DNA of 64,000 nucleotides from Pseudoalteromonas sp. MMG010 (GTDB lineage: Bacteria; Pseudomonadota; Gammaproteobacteria; Enterobacterales; Alteromonadaceae), in the NCBI RefSeq assembly GCF_018100905.1, contig NZ_JAGJEG010000015.1, positions 1 to 64,000 of the forward strand, read 5' to 3'. Made by a program: the position numbers and the translations under genes. Below, piece by piece: positions 46,665-56,489 of this stretch; within the stretch, counting starts at the first letter, position 1, and each line of letters starts with the position of its first letter. The notes under the pieces were generated by a model. The model saw only the letters and a program-made list of their open reading frames with translations. It searched no databases and had not been told where the DNA came from.

Positions 46665-47360
46665 TTATAAGGGGGTTAAGCATGTGGTAAATGCCCACAC
46701 ATGCTTAGCACCCGCCTCTTTTAAGGCCCGAGTGGCTGCATTTAATGTGGCACCAGTAGTCATAACATCATCAATAATAGCCACTGTTTTATCGCTCATA
46801 TCCTGCGTACAAACAAAGGCTCCTTTTAAATTTTTCATACGTTTAGCTTTTGATAATGCCGATTGCGCTTGTGTTTTTTTATTACGTATAAGACTTTTAT
46901 TTATTGGTGCATATTCAGATAGTAAAGGCTGCCATACTTGGCTCACTTGGTTAAAGCCTCGCGCTAAAAAACGGCTGTTATGTAAAGGTAAAATAATAAA
47001 TATATCTGGTCTGGTTGGACTAAAAAAAAATAGCTGAATTAACTGTTTTTGAATCACTTGCTGTAAGGCTACTTTATAGTGAATTTTATTATTAAATTTG
47101 AGTTTTTTTAACCAATAATCAAAAGGAGGCTGGTAGAAAGCACATGAAAATAACGAATCAAATTCGCAATTAGGAAACATCTCATAAATATCGGGGCGTT
47201 GTAATAAATTAGTATGCTCGGCTAAATTAAATAAAGGTAAATCTTCTAAGCAGTAATCACATAACGCAGCACAATGCTTAATTGGGCTATGGCACTGCAC
47301 GCAGCTAGATGGAAAAAACCAATTGATAATTGCTGGCAGTTCGCTAGTAAAGTAAGTCAT
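46665..47360 (-). CDS. ComF/GntX family phosphoribosyltransferase-like protein
   Basis: This 231-residue protein has an N-terminal zinc-finger-like part with Cys pairs (CVQC, CDYC) and a phosphoribosyltransferase domain with VAIIDDVMTTGATLNAATRALKEAGA near residue 195. ComF proteins support uptake of transforming DNA; the E. coli orthologue GntX is also needed to use DNA as nutrient. Start at the ATG 47360 (AGAAG upstream) fits the family; an upstream open frame overlaps bioH. Divergent from bioH, as in E. coli. Confidence 0.9.
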   Translation of the reverse strand: MTYFTSELPAIINWFFPSSCVQCHSPIKHCAALCDYCLEDLPLFNLAEHTNLLQRPDIYEMFPNCEFDSLFSCAFYQPPFDYWLKKLKFNNKIHYKVALQQVIQKQLIQLFFFSPTRPDIFIILPLHNSRFLARGFNQVSQVWQPLLSEYAPINKSLIRNKKTQAQSALSKAKRMKNLKGAFVCTQDMSDKTVAIIDDVMTTGATLNAATRALKEAGAKHVWAFTTCLTPL

Positions 47361-47417
47361 TGCATTGCTTCTTTTAAACGCTATGATAACTTTAATTTTG
47401 GTTAAAGTTATAAGAAT

Positions 47418-48155
47418 ATGCAAAGTGAATTAATATTACTTCATGGTTGGGGTATGAATCAGGGGATATGGCAAATAATACAGCCAGAACTTGAGAGTAT
47501 TTACGATGGTAAAGTGCGAGCTCTAGATTTACCGGGTTATGGCAGTAGTGAATTTTGTCCTGAACCTTATGATTTACATTCAGCAGCACATTATATTAGT
47601 AAGCAACTTAAGCCAAATTCAACGTTAATGGGGTGGTCTCTTGGCGGGGTATTTTCGTTATATATAGCAAAACATTGGCCAGATAAAGTGGGCAAAGTTA
47701 TCCTTATTGCATCCAGCCCTAAGTTTTCTGAGGGGGCTAGTTGGCCTGGCATTAAACCTGCGGTATTAACTCAGTTTCAACAGCAGCTAACAAAACATCG
47801 AGAAAAGACAATTGAGCGCTTTCTTGCCATTCAAGCAATGGGCAGCGAAACCGCCAAGCAAGATATAAAGCAAATAAAGACACTACTTGATCAATACCCT
47901 GCACCTAATGAACATGCATTAACGGCTGGTTTGGCTATTTTGCAAAACGTTGACCTACGCGATGTGTTTTCATATTCAGAACAACCAATACACGGTATTT
48001 TTGGTCGTCTAGATTCGCTGGTTCCGTGTAAAGCAATTTCTGAAATGTTAATAATAAAAGATGGCTTTTACTGTGAGGTTATCGAAAAAGCATCCCATGC
48101 ACCGTTTATTTCTCATAAAAAAGAATTTATATCTGCCGTCAAATCAATGCTTTAA
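47418..48155 (+). CDS. bioH: Pimeloyl-ACP methyl ester carboxylesterase BioH
   Basis: This 245-residue alpha/beta hydrolase has the oxyanion loop LLHGWGMN, nucleophile Ser74 (GWSLGG), Asp199 (GRLDSLVP) and His227 (ASHAPF). BioH removes the methyl ester from pimeloyl-ACP methyl ester, ending the BioC-BioH route to the biotin precursor. Only 57 bp separate its start from that of the divergent comF gene. Confidence 0.93.
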   Translation: MQSELILLHGWGMNQGIWQIIQPELESIYDGKVRALDLPGYGSSEFCPEPYDLHSAAHYISKQLKPNSTLMGWSLGGVFSLYIAKHWPDKVGKVILIASSPKFSEGASWPGIKPAVLTQFQQQLTKHREKTIERFLAIQAMGSETAKQDIKQIKTLLDQYPAPNEHALTAGLAILQNVDLRDVFSYSEQPIHGIFGRLDSLVPCKAISEMLIIKDGFYCEVIEKASHAPFISHKKEFISAVKSML

Positions 48156-48165
48156 AAAGTAACGA

Positions 48166-48193
48166 AAAATAACCCGTATTTGGGCTTTATTTT
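48166..48193 (+). terminator. Terminator after bioH
   Basis: Arms AAAATAACCC and GGGCTTTATTTT pair with a two-base bulge and a six-base loop, ending in TTTATTTT. Confidence 0.5.
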
Positions 48194-48246
48194 GCGCCAT
48201 GCGTGAGCGATAATTAATCAATGAAATTTGTTTAAAGGGGTATCTT

Positions 48247-48555
48247 ATGCCTATAGGATCTGTATTTAATAGTGGTATTGAAGGTTTTAACCGTGCCAGT
48301 CAAGGTATTGAAAAAGCCAGCGCAGAAATAAACCGCGCAACTATTGAACAACAAGATGATGCTCAATTAGCGCAACAACGCCAACTTACTGCTGCGAGCT
48401 CTGATGAGGCTGTAACGGCCCCGGTGGCACAGCCAGCAAAAGTTGACGAAGCATTAGTTAATTTAAAAGTTGAAGAATTTAATGCCAAAGCCAATACACA
48501 AAGCATTCAAACGGCTGATGATGTATTAGGTACTTTAGTTGATATAAAAGTTTAA
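48247..48555 (+). CDS. Small hypothetical partner of a SprA-related protein
   Basis: This 102-residue protein has an N terminus, MPIGSVFNSGIEGFNRASQGIEKASAEI, that resembles the amphipathic start of flagellar rod/hook proteins. The rest is low-complexity, rich in Ala, Gln, Asp and Val. No signal peptide. The good ribosome site AAAGGGG precedes the ATG, and the next gene starts 3 bases after its stop, so they form one operon. Function unknown. Confidence 0.65.
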   Translation: MPIGSVFNSGIEGFNRASQGIEKASAEINRATIEQQDDAQLAQQRQLTAASSDEAVTAPVAQPAKVDEALVNLKVEEFNAKANTQSIQTADDVLGTLVDIKV

Positions 48556-48558
48556 AGT

Positions 48559-49401
48559 ATGAATATTGTTACGCCGACTCCTACCATAAACCTCAGTACT
48601 GCAAATGTGCAGACAGAGTCGGCTAGGCGTGACAATCAATTGCGTGAAGTTATTCCTGCCCCTGTCGCAACGACTGCTAGTAATAGCGATAATAAAGCTT
48701 TAAGCGATACCGATAAAGCACGTGTTTTAGGTGATAGCGAAGGTACTACCTATGATGCCACAGGTAAGCTTTCTGATGATCAAGCTGTTCAAGCTCAAGA
48801 AGAGCAGCAAGATGATGCTACAGAACAAGAACAACAAGAAAAAGCAGATATAGCTGAGCAAGAAGAGCAAGTACTAGCACAAGAGCAAGAAGAAATATCT
48901 GAACTAAAAGCGCGTGATACTGAAGTGAGAATTCATGAGCAAGCGCACGCTTCGGTCGGTGGGCAATATGCCGGTTCACCAAGTTATGGCTATGAACGAG
49001 GCCCTGACGGAAATAATTATGCGGTAAGTGGTGAAGTACAGATAGACGTTTCTGAAATACCGGGCGATCCACAAGCCACTATTGATAAAATGCAAACGGT
49101 ACGTTCAGCAGCGCTTGCCCCAGCTGAGCCCTCAAGTGCAGATAGATCTATTGCAGCAGACGCCACACAAAAAATGGCCGCTGCTCAAGCCGAATTAACG
49201 CTTCCTGACGATGAAGAAAAAACAGATGATTCGCAAGATACTGTTTCGGCTAGTGAAACCAGTACCGCAAAGGCAGAAAATGAACCAGATACAGATCAGA
49301 CTCGCGATCAAGAAATAAACGAACGCGCAGACCGAATAGCTAATTTTTATCAAATGACTAGCTCACCACAAAGTGAAAGTGGTTTTTCGGCTTTTGGTTA
49401 G
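48559..49401 (+). CDS. Putative metalloprotease, SprA-related (CJM1_0395) family
   Basis: This 280-residue protein has a low-complexity Glu/Gln-rich region (about 70-125) followed by a conserved core: EVRIHEQAHASVGGQYAGSP contains an HExxH-type zinc motif (HEQAH), then YERGPDGNNYAVSGEVQIDVSE and MQTVRSAALAPAEPSSADRSIAA, all typical of the SprA-related family. The N- and C-terminal parts look disordered. No signal peptide is seen, so the site of action is unclear. A strong terminator follows. Confidence 0.82.
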   Translation: MNIVTPTPTINLSTANVQTESARRDNQLREVIPAPVATTASNSDNKALSDTDKARVLGDSEGTTYDATGKLSDDQAVQAQEEQQDDATEQEQQEKADIAEQEEQVLAQEQEEISELKARDTEVRIHEQAHASVGGQYAGSPSYGYERGPDGNNYAVSGEVQIDVSEIPGDPQATIDKMQTVRSAALAPAEPSSADRSIAADATQKMAAAQAELTLPDDEEKTDDSQDTVSASETSTAKAENEPDTDQTRDQEINERADRIANFYQMTSSPQSESGFSAFG

Positions 49402-49422
49402 AGTGGATTATTTACGTATATT

Positions 49423-49449
49423 AAAAAAGCCGCATGTTGCGGCTTTTTT
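49423..49449. terminator. Bidirectional terminator (SprA-related gene / tex)
   Basis: Perfect 12-bp stem AAAAAAGCCGCA/TGCGGCTTTTTT with loop TGT, between convergent genes. Confidence 0.95.
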
Positions 49450-49478
49450 CGTTTTAACGATTGCGCTTAGTAAGCTAT

Positions 49479-51806
49479 TTACTTTTTCACTTTTGCATTA
49501 GCAAAAGCATCAGCAAAGGCGTTACCCATCATTGCATTAGCGTTATCGCGCTTTGGTTTTGCTGTGCGAGGCTGTTTTTCAGTATTGCTACGTGATTTGT
49601 TCTGTGACGTTGTTGTAGATGGCTTTTTGCTTGTATCTATCTCGTCATCTAAACGCATGGTAAAACTAATTCGCTTGCGTGATGCATCGACTTCAACTAC
49701 TTTCACTTTAACAATATCACCTGCTTTAACGACTTCGCGAGGATCAGATATAAACTTGTTAGTAATAGCCGAAATATGGACCAGGCCATCTTGATGTACA
49801 CCTACATCAACAAAAGCGCCAAAGTTAGCGACATTAGAAACAACACCTTCGAGTACCATACCAGGTGTTAAATCACTAATTTTTTCAACACCCGCCTTAA
49901 ACGCGGCTGTTTTAAATTCAGGGCGCGGATCACGACCGGGTTTATCAAGTTCACTAATAATATCGGTCACTGTAGGCAAACCAAATTTTTCGTCTGTGTA
50001 GTCACTTGGCTGCAACTTAGCGAGTAATTCGCTGTTTCCTATTAAGCTATTCACATCAATAGCATTTTTTTGACAAATACGTTTAACAACAGGGTATGCC
50101 TCAGGGTGAACTGAGGAATTATCTAGTGCATCTTTAGCATCAGTAATACGTAAAAAACCTGCCGCTTGCTCAAATGCTTTTGGTCCTAAGCGCTCTACTT
50201 TTTTAAGTTCACTTCGCTTACTAAATACGCCATTGGTGTCACGATAATTAACAATGTTTTGCGCCAGAGTTTTATTTAGCCCCGAAACACGTGTTAATAG
50301 TGGAGCCGAAGCCATATTTATATCAACGCCAACAGAGTTTACACAGTCCTCTACGACACCGGTTAAAGATTGTCCTAATTGGCTTTGTGACACATCATGC
50401 TGGTACTGACCAACACCAATCGACTTAGGCTCAATTTTTACAAGCTCGGCGAGTGGGTCTTGTAAGCGTCGTGCAATAGATACCGCGCCTCGTAGTGAGA
50501 CGTCTAAATCAGGAAATTCATTGGCAGCAAATTCTGAAGCTGAATAAACTGATGCGCCGGCTTCGCTAACCATTATTTTGTTTAACTTTAATTCGCTGTT
50601 TGCTTTTATTAATTCGCCCACTAACTTATCTGATTCACGCGAAGCTGTACCATTACCAATAGCGATGAGCTCTACTTTATGTTGACGGCAAAGCTGCTCG
50701 AGTGTGCGTAACGATTTGTCCCAGTGATTTTGAGGCGCATGGGGGAAAATAGTTTGTGTGGTTAATAACTTGCCCGTGCTATCTACTACGGCAATTTTAC
50801 ATCCTGTTCTTAAACCAGGATCTAAGCCAAGAGTAGTGCGTGGTCCTGCGGGGGCAGCAAGTAATAAGTCTTTTAAATTTTTAGCAAAAACATCGATAGC
50901 GCCTGTTTCGGCTTTGCTGCGCATGCTAGCTAAAAATTCATTCTCAAGATGTAAAGCAAGTTTTACTTTCCATGCCCACTGTACAACACTCATTAACCAT
51001 GGGCTAGCTGCTTGGCTTGATACATTTAAGCGATAGTGATCCGCAATCATTTGCGCACAAAGCTGTGCAGGGTTTTCACTACTTGGCTCTGGATTGATTG
51101 TGAGCTGTAATATACCTTCGTTTCGGGCTCTTAACATAGCAAGTGCGCGATGAGATGGTATTTTCTTTAATGTTTCTTGGTGGTCAAAGTAGTCGCGGTA
51201 TTTAGTGCCTTCTTGTTCTTTTGTAGCGACTAATGTGCTTTGAATCGCACCATTTTGACTAATTTGTTTTCTAAACTTTGCTAATAATTTTGCGTCTTCA
51301 GCAAAGCGTTCCATTAATATAAATTTAGCACCGTCTAATACGGCTTTTATATCGCTAAACCCAGCATCGGTATTTATGTACTGGACCGCTTGCTCCTCGG
51401 GTACTAAATTAGCGTCATTGAATAATGCGTCGGCGAGAGGCTCTAAACCAGCTTCAATAGCTATTTGCCCTTTAGTTCGTCGTTTAGCTTTATAAGGTAG
51501 GTATAAATCTTCGAGCTCTGTTTTACTAGGTGCTGCTAAGATATCGGCTTTTAATTGTGGTGTTAATTTTTTTTGTGACTCAATAGTGCTTATAATAAAA
51601 GTACGGCGATCTTCTAGTTCACGTAAGTACACTAAGCGCTGTTCAAGTAAACGCAGTTGATTATCATCTAACCCACCGGTTGCTTCCTTTCTGTATCGGG
51701 CAATAAATGGAACGGTTGCGCCATCATCAAGTAATTTAGTCGCAGCAATCACTTGTTGCTGTTGTGCGTTTAACTCGGTCGCTAAACGTGCAGAGATATC
51801 GCTCAT
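49479..51806 (-). CDS. tex: Tex family RNA-binding transcription accessory protein
   Basis: This 775-residue protein has the Tex domain order: N-terminal helices with [17 protein letters not shown], a YqgF/RNase H-like domain ([20 protein letters not shown]), helix-hairpin-helix repeats ([24 protein letters not shown]) and an S1 RNA-binding domain (about 650-720, [31 protein letters not shown]). A basic disordered tail follows. Tex binds nucleic acid and the transcription machinery. The E. coli orthologue (yhgF) also sits beside greB and ompR-envZ. AAAGG precedes the ATG. Confidence 0.95.
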   Translation of the reverse strand: MSDISARLATELNAQQQQVIAATKLLDDGATVPFIARYRKEATGGLDDNQLRLLEQRLVYLRELEDRRTFIISTIESQKKLTPQLKADILAAPSKTELEDLYLPYKAKRRTKGQIAIEAGLEPLADALFNDANLVPEEQAVQYINTDAGFSDIKAVLDGAKFILMERFAEDAKLLAKFRKQISQNGAIQSTLVATKEQEGTKYRDYFDHQETLKKIPSHRALAMLRARNEGILQLTINPEPSSENPAQLCAQMIADHYRLNVSSQAASPWLMSVVQWAWKVKLALHLENEFLASMRSKAETGAIDVFAKNLKDLLLAAPAGPRTTLGLDPGLRTGCKIAVVDSTGKLLTTQTIFPHAPQNHWDKSLRTLEQLCRQHKVELIAIGNGTASRESDKLVGELIKANSELKLNKIMVSEAGASVYSASEFAANEFPDLDVSLRGAVSIARRLQDPLAELVKIEPKSIGVGQYQHDVSQSQLGQSLTGVVEDCVNSVGVDINMASAPLLTRVSGLNKTLAQNIVNYRDTNGVFSKRSELKKVERLGPKAFEQAAGFLRITDAKDALDNSSVHPEAYPVVKRICQKNAIDVNSLIGNSELLAKLQPSDYTDEKFGLPTVTDIISELDKPGRDPRPEFKTAAFKAGVEKISDLTPGMVLEGVVSNVANFGAFVDVGVHQDGLVHISAITNKFISDPREVVKAGDIVKVKVVEVDASRKRISFTMRLDDEIDTSKKPSTTTSQNKSRSNTEKQPRTAKPKRDNANAMMGNAFADAFANAKVKK

Positions 51807-51973
51807 GCAAAAACCTTTTCAAAACAAAATTAAGAACAGTTAAAAATCTTAACTGACACTGTTAGTTGCTTGAATAATATCACAGGGGAGGCTAATAAAA
51901 AGCTCTTAACTGAGCTAATTTTATAAAGTGGAATGTGGGCTATAGATATTGTTAAATATAGCCCAAGGAGTCA

Positions 51974-52555
51974 TTAATGTGGGTGTTCTACGTTTGCTAT
52001 TACATCACTAAATGTTTGTGCGATTGGCGTAATATGTAGTGGTATCTGCAGTTTTCGTGCGATTTCACGAGCAGAAATTAAACCACAAATTTCGTTATGC
52101 GCGGTCGTGACGAGTAAAAACATAACACCTTGATGCTCCATTGTTTGCAGTGCATCGCCAATACATGAATAACTTAAGCTTTGCATACTAACTCCGGCAA
52201 GATCTGTGATTGGAGTCATTACGTCACTTAAACTCACTTCGTTATTTTTTACACCCAAGCGCTGTGCAATGATAGTAATTTTAGCGCTTTGCAAATCAGC
52301 ACTTGATACAAGGCCTAATAGATTCTGTTGTTCGTTTGTCACTAATACGTAATCTGATTTATCGCCGCTAACCAGCTTTAATGCTTGGCTTATAGTGGTA
52401 TTTTCTGTTGCACGCAATGGCGATTTTTGTGTGAAATTATGCACTACTTTTAATGAGGGTGAGGTGAGCTTTAAAATTGGCTCTTCATCAATAAATGTAT
52501 GCGCTAAAACGCCTTGAGAAATATTTTGGATACGTAATTCTTTAAAGTTAGCCAT
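51974..52555 (-). CDS. Two-CBS-domain protein
   Basis: This 193-residue cytoplasmic protein consists of two CBS domains (about 35-100, KSPLRATENTTISQALKLV..YVLVTNEQQNLLGLVSSADL; about 108-175, VMTPITDLAGVSMQSLS...MFLLVTTAHNEICGLISAREI). Such pairs bind adenosine nucleotides and act as regulatory modules; no effector domain is attached. AAGGTG precedes the ATG at 52555. It follows the small exported protein gene at 48 bases in the same direction, and both are inserted between greB and tex. Confidence 0.85.
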   Translation of the reverse strand: MANFKELRIQNISQGVLAHTFIDEEPILKLTSPSLKVVHNFTQKSPLRATENTTISQALKLVSGDKSDYVLVTNEQQNLLGLVSSADLQSAKITIIAQRLGVKNNEVSLSDVMTPITDLAGVSMQSLSYSCIGDALQTMEHQGVMFLLVTTAHNEICGLISAREIARKLQIPLHITPIAQTFSDVIANVEHPH

Positions 52556-52603
52556 GATAAGCACCTTTTGATAACTAGATTTAATTGTAAGAAAAAATGA
52601 AAA

Positions 52604-52915
52604 TTAAATGAGTTGTAAAGGAGGTGCTCGCTGAGAAGCAAGATTATATATTTTTGCTATTGTGGCATTGTTATAAAAGACATTATCGTTAGTTGAGAGT
52701 GGTTGAAGCTCGCAAATAGACGCGATATTAACATGGGAGTCAATATCAAAATCAAGATTGGCTTGGTCGGGAGTGTCACAAGCAAAAGAGGTATTAATGG
52801 TGACAAGTGAATCACTTTTAACACTTTGCTTTTGGGCAGGCAAATTCAAACTTACACTGATTAGCAGTGTAAATAATACGGCTTTGTAAATTAATCGCTG
52901 TACTAAGTTCGACAT
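52604..52915 (-). CDS. Small exported protein with R-x-PP tail
   Basis: This 103-residue protein has an N-terminal signal sequence (LIYKAVLFTLLISVSLNLPA), two Cys (FACDTPD, ASICELQ) and a C terminus SQRAPPLQLI that resembles the end of the zinc-locus protein at 44156. I cannot name the family. A palindrome, TGCATAAAACTTATGCA, lies about 30 bases upstream of the start and may be its operator. The CBS-domain gene follows. Confidence 0.6.
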   Translation of the reverse strand: MSNLVQRLIYKAVLFTLLISVSLNLPAQKQSVKSDSLVTINTSFACDTPDQANLDFDIDSHVNIASICELQPLSTNDNVFYNNATIAKIYNLASQRAPPLQLI

Positions 52916-52945
52916 TGTTAACTACCTAAAAGGGCTTTTAATAGA

Positions 52946-52962
52946 TGCATAAAACTTATGCA
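52946..52962. promoter_or_regulatory. Operator-like palindrome
   Basis: TGCATAAAACTTATGCA: perfect 7-base arms around a 3-base centre, 31 bases upstream of the small exported protein start. The regulator is not identified. Confidence 0.5.
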
Positions 52963-53031
52963 CTACATACCTTATATCCTATTGCCAAAATTTACACAAT
53001 ACTTAATTAACATGATCTGAATCAAAGTCAC

Positions 53032-53511
53032 TTATTCACTTTTTTGATAGTGAATCGTATTTACGTACCATTGTTTTTCGCCTTGAGGGGTACTTACTGC
53101 AAATTCGTCATCGACTTGTTTTTTTAATAAAGCGCGAGCCATAGGCGAATCTATAGAAATATAGTCGTTACGATCATAAATTTCATCGGGGCCAACAATT
53201 CTAAACTTTTTTATCTCATGTAGATCATTTTCGATTTCTACCCATGCACCAAAAAATATTTTACCGTCTTGTACTGGGTCATAATCAATAATTTTTAAAT
53301 CGGGTAAACGTTTACGTAAATACCTAACTCGCCTATCTATTTGTCGTAATAAGCGTTTATTGTATTGGTAATCTGCATTTTCAGAGCGATCTCCCAAACT
53401 GGCAGCCCAACTCACAATTTTCGTTACTTCTGGGCGTTTTACGTTCCATAAGTGATCGTGCTCTTGCTGCAGTTGCAAAAAGCCTTCACGGGTAATTAAA
53501 TTGGTTTTCAC
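53032..53511 (-). CDS. greB: Transcription elongation factor GreB
   Basis: This 159-residue protein has an N-terminal coiled coil with the acidic tip (SLGDRSENADYQYNKRLLRQIDRRVRYL) and a C-terminal FKBP-like domain (SIDSPMARALLKKQVDDEFAV). GreB stimulates cleavage of backtracked RNA in stalled RNA polymerase. The start is a GTG (53511) with AAGAAG upstream. Divergent from ompR, as in E. coli. Confidence 0.95.
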   Translation of the reverse strand: MKTNLITREGFLQLQQEHDHLWNVKRPEVTKIVSWAASLGDRSENADYQYNKRLLRQIDRRVRYLRKRLPDLKIIDYDPVQDGKIFFGAWVEIENDLHEIKKFRIVGPDEIYDRNDYISIDSPMARALLKKQVDDEFAVSTPQGEKQWYVNTIHYQKSE

Positions 53512-53689
53512 TGTGTTTTCTTCTTCATTTTATATACTTGGCACGTTAGACAATTTGCTATTTGTTGTCGAGTTTAATTATTCTTATTTACTTGAAATGT
53601 TCAGTAACAATCTATTCGTTTAATTCATTTTTATTCTTTAGTTTTTCATTTATATTAACAGGTAATTTGATATAAAAATAAGAATGGTT

Positions 53690-54409
53690 ATGGGACATGA
53701 AACAGTCAAAATTTTAGTTGTCGATGACGATATGCGCTTACGTAGTTTACTTGAGCGTTATTTAATTGAACAAGGGTTTATAGTCCGTACAGCTGGAAAT
53801 GCAGAACAAATGGATAGGTTACTCAATCGAGAGAACTTTCATTTGATGGTACTTGATTTAATGCTCCCAGGGGAAGATGGTTTAGCTATTTGTAAGCGTT
53901 TACGACAAAAAGAAAATGAAATACCCATTGTTATGCTTACAGCAAAAGGCGATGAAGTTGATCGGATTATTGGCTTGGAGCTTGGGGCTGATGATTATAT
54001 CCCCAAGCCTTTTAACCCGCGTGAATTACTTGCTCGTATCAAAGCTATTTTACGTAGGCGTGCTAAAGAAGTACCTGGTGCACCCGCAACTCAAGAAAAT
54101 CGTATAGATTTTGGTGAATTTTCACTGAATTTAGCAACCCGAGAAATGAACCAAGGCGATAAAACAATTTCATTAACCAGTGGTGAGTTTGCCGTTTTAA
54201 AAGCGTTAGTTTCTCACCCTCGTGAGCCATTAAGTCGCGATAAATTAATGAATTTAGCTCGAGGCAGAGATTACAGTGCACTGGAGCGTAGTATTGATGT
54301 GCAAGTATCTCGGTTGCGAAGAATGATTGAAGTTGATGCAGCAAACCCTCGTTATATCCAAACAGTATGGGGTTTGGGATATGTATTTGTCCCTGACGGT
54401 GAAAAGTAA
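53690..54409 (+). CDS. ompR: Osmoregulatory response regulator OmpR
   Basis: About 239 residues. The receiver domain has phosphoacceptor Asp56 ([13 protein letters not shown]) and the OmpR-typical [15 protein letters not shown]. The winged-helix DNA-binding domain (about 140-235) has [32 protein letters not shown]. It controls porin genes in response to osmolarity with EnvZ. Starts at 53684 and 53690 are both possible; AAGA spacing favours 53690. envZ starts 5 bases after its stop. Confidence 0.96.
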   Translation: MGHETVKILVVDDDMRLRSLLERYLIEQGFIVRTAGNAEQMDRLLNRENFHLMVLDLMLPGEDGLAICKRLRQKENEIPIVMLTAKGDEVDRIIGLELGADDYIPKPFNPRELLARIKAILRRRAKEVPGAPATQENRIDFGEFSLNLATREMNQGDKTISLTSGEFAVLKALVSHPREPLSRDKLMNLARGRDYSALERSIDVQVSRLRRMIEVDAANPRYIQTVWGLGYVFVPDGEK

Positions 54410-54414
54410 CGTAT

Positions 54415-55728
54415 ATGGGAATGTTTCCGCGCAGTGCTTTTGGGCAAACGGTTTTTCTGGTGGCCGCTTTGCTTTTTATAAATCAAATAGTGTCTTACAT
54501 TACTGTTAGTTTATATGTCGTGAAGCCCACAATCGAGCAAGTCAATTTAATGCTGGCGAAGCAAATTAAAACAGTTTTTATCGATTGGGAAGATGGTGTT
54601 GAAATAACTGACGAATTGTCGGATAAGTTTTTTGAAATTACAGGCATTGACGTCCTAACTCAGCGTGAAGCTATGCGTCATGGCTTAGGGCAAACTCGTG
54701 AGTATTCTATGTTATCGCGTAGCATGTCTGAGCAGTTAAATGGTTCGGCTCGTGTTAGAATTAGTCAAACCGATCCGTTGATCTATTGGGTAGAAGCCCC
54801 GCAAGCCCCAGGTTATTGGGTTAAAGTCCCCCTTACGGGCTTTCAAGAAAACAATCTAGAATTTTTGGTCTTTTACTTATCAAGTATCGGCTTTTTAAGT
54901 GTGTTGGGTGGCTGGCTTTTTGCGCGGCATTTAAATAGCCCACTAAAAGCACTGCAACAAGCCGCAGTTAAAGTGGGTAAAGGTGACTTTAGCACCAAAC
55001 TTGAAGAGGAAGGCTCTAGCGAAGTGATAGAAGTAACCCGGGCATTTAATCAAATGTCTCGTGGTATTGCTGCACTAGAAAATGATCGTCGTTTATTAAT
55101 GGCGGGGGTATCTCATGATTTACGTACACCGTTAACACGTATTCGTTTAGCAACGGAGATGATGGTAGATGAAGATAGCTACCTACGTGAAGGGATTATT
55201 TATGATATTGAAGATATGAATGGCATTATCGATCAATTTATTGAATATTTACGCCATCATAAGCGAGAAGAGCTTAACGCTGAAGATATTAACGCATTAG
55301 TTAGTGAGGTAGTAAGTAGCGAGCTTAAGCATCAACGCAATATTATATTTAAAAGTAATCCCACCATACAGCCTATCCCAATTAGCATGATCGCAATAAA
55401 ACGCGTTGTGACAAATATGATTGGTAATGCGTTACGTTATTCTGATGGTGATATAGAGGTATTAAGCTACTTTAGTAAAAATAAAAAATATGTTGTGATA
55501 GCGGTGAATGATAACGGACCGGGTATTCCAGAAAGCGAGTTGGAGGCTGTTTTTGAGCCTTTTAAGCAAGGCGATGCAGCAAGAGGTAGTGAAGGCAGTG
55601 GTTTAGGCTTAGCGATTATTAAACGTATTATTGATATGCACGATGGGAAAGTTAAACTAGAGAATCGTCAGCAAGGGGGCTTAAGTGCTCAAATATATCT
55701 ACCTGTTAATATTGAGGAAACACGATGA
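54415..55728 (+). CDS. envZ: Osmosensor histidine kinase EnvZ
   Basis: This 437-residue protein has two transmembrane helices (about 12-35 and 150-172), a periplasmic part between them, a HAMP domain (about 173-225) and a dimerisation domain with His234 ([20 protein letters not shown]). The ATPase domain has the N box [10 protein letters not shown], the G boxes NDNGPGIP and GSGLGLAI. It phosphorylates and dephosphorylates OmpR. Confidence 0.95.
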   Translation: MGMFPRSAFGQTVFLVAALLFINQIVSYITVSLYVVKPTIEQVNLMLAKQIKTVFIDWEDGVEITDELSDKFFEITGIDVLTQREAMRHGLGQTREYSMLSRSMSEQLNGSARVRISQTDPLIYWVEAPQAPGYWVKVPLTGFQENNLEFLVFYLSSIGFLSVLGGWLFARHLNSPLKALQQAAVKVGKGDFSTKLEEEGSSEVIEVTRAFNQMSRGIAALENDRRLLMAGVSHDLRTPLTRIRLATEMMVDEDSYLREGIIYDIEDMNGIIDQFIEYLRHHKREELNAEDINALVSEVVSSELKHQRNIIFKSNPTIQPIPISMIAIKRVVTNMIGNALRYSDGDIEVLSYFSKNKKYVVIAVNDNGPGIPESELEAVFEPFKQGDAARGSEGSGLGLAIIKRIIDMHDGKVKLENRQQGGLSAQIYLPVNIEETR

Positions 55729-55853
55729 TGAGTCGACCTACAACTACAGCGGTTTGTTTTTAATGAAAAGTATTCTTTAAAAATGACAGGGGCGATTAAA
55801 AATAGAAAGCGCTTTGCGCGTTTGTCGGTCTATACTATAAATAACTTTAATTA

Positions 55854-56489
55854 ATGGTTAAATTAATGATAAAAAAAATAATATTCCTCTCTCTATTAAC
55901 TGTTCATTTTTTTACCGATGCCAGTGAAATAAATATAAAAACACTTGATAATAAGCCCTTAGCTAATGCGGTAGTTTGGTTAAAGTCTGCTGATACAGAG
56001 CCACCAAGTGAATCAGAGATTACTTATGCAATGAGGCAAGTTGATCGTGAGTTCACACCTCGTATTTTAGTTGTGCCACAAAATGCAAAAGTGGTGTTTC
56101 CTAATGAAGACTCAATTATGCATCACGTATATTCTTTTTCAAAAGCGAAATCATTTGAATTAAAATTATATAAAGAACAACCTAAAGCTCCCATAGTATT
56201 TGATCAAACGGGTGTTGTTGAGCTTGGTTGTAATATTCATGATTGGATGTTGGGTTATATTGTTGTGGTTGATAGTGCTCTTTTTGCGATTACAGATGCA
56301 GAGGGAAACGTAGAGCTACCAGCTACTGCTGGAACGTATGAAATGAGTGTATGGCACTCTGGATTTAGTGATATTAGTAAAGTAGAAACCAGTGAAGTGA
56401 CACTATCAGGTATCGATTTCGAGTATGTTGTTAAACAACCTATCACGGCAACAATCGATTTTACGACGGATGAGTTTGATGACTATTAA
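55854..56489 (+). CDS. Exported cupredoxin-like (plastocyanin family) protein
   Basis: This 211-residue protein has a signal peptide (cleavage near TDA). A cupredoxin domain (about 65-140) has possible copper ligands His90 or His91 (SIMHHVYSF), Cys126, His129 and Met132 (ELGCNIHDWMLGY), and a carboxypeptidase-regulatory-like beta domain follows (about 141-190). Proteins of this layout are often called methylamine utilisation proteins, but no such enzyme is present. An ATG four codons on (55866) is also possible. It overlaps the next gene by 11 bases. Confidence 0.82.
   Translation: MVKLMIKKIIFLSLLTVHFFTDASEINIKTLDNKPLANAVVWLKSADTEPPSESEITYAMRQVDREFTPRILVVPQNAKVVFPNEDSIMHHVYSFSKAKSFELKLYKEQPKAPIVFDQTGVVELGCNIHDWMLGYIVVVDSALFAITDAEGNVELPATAGTYEMSVWHSGFSDISKVETSEVTLSGIDFEYVVKQPITATIDFTTDEFDDY

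Noticed and set aside
46651..46679. Terminator between the zinc receptor and comF
   Set aside because: TTAACC/GGTTAA arms enclose a poorly paired interior and there is no T tract.
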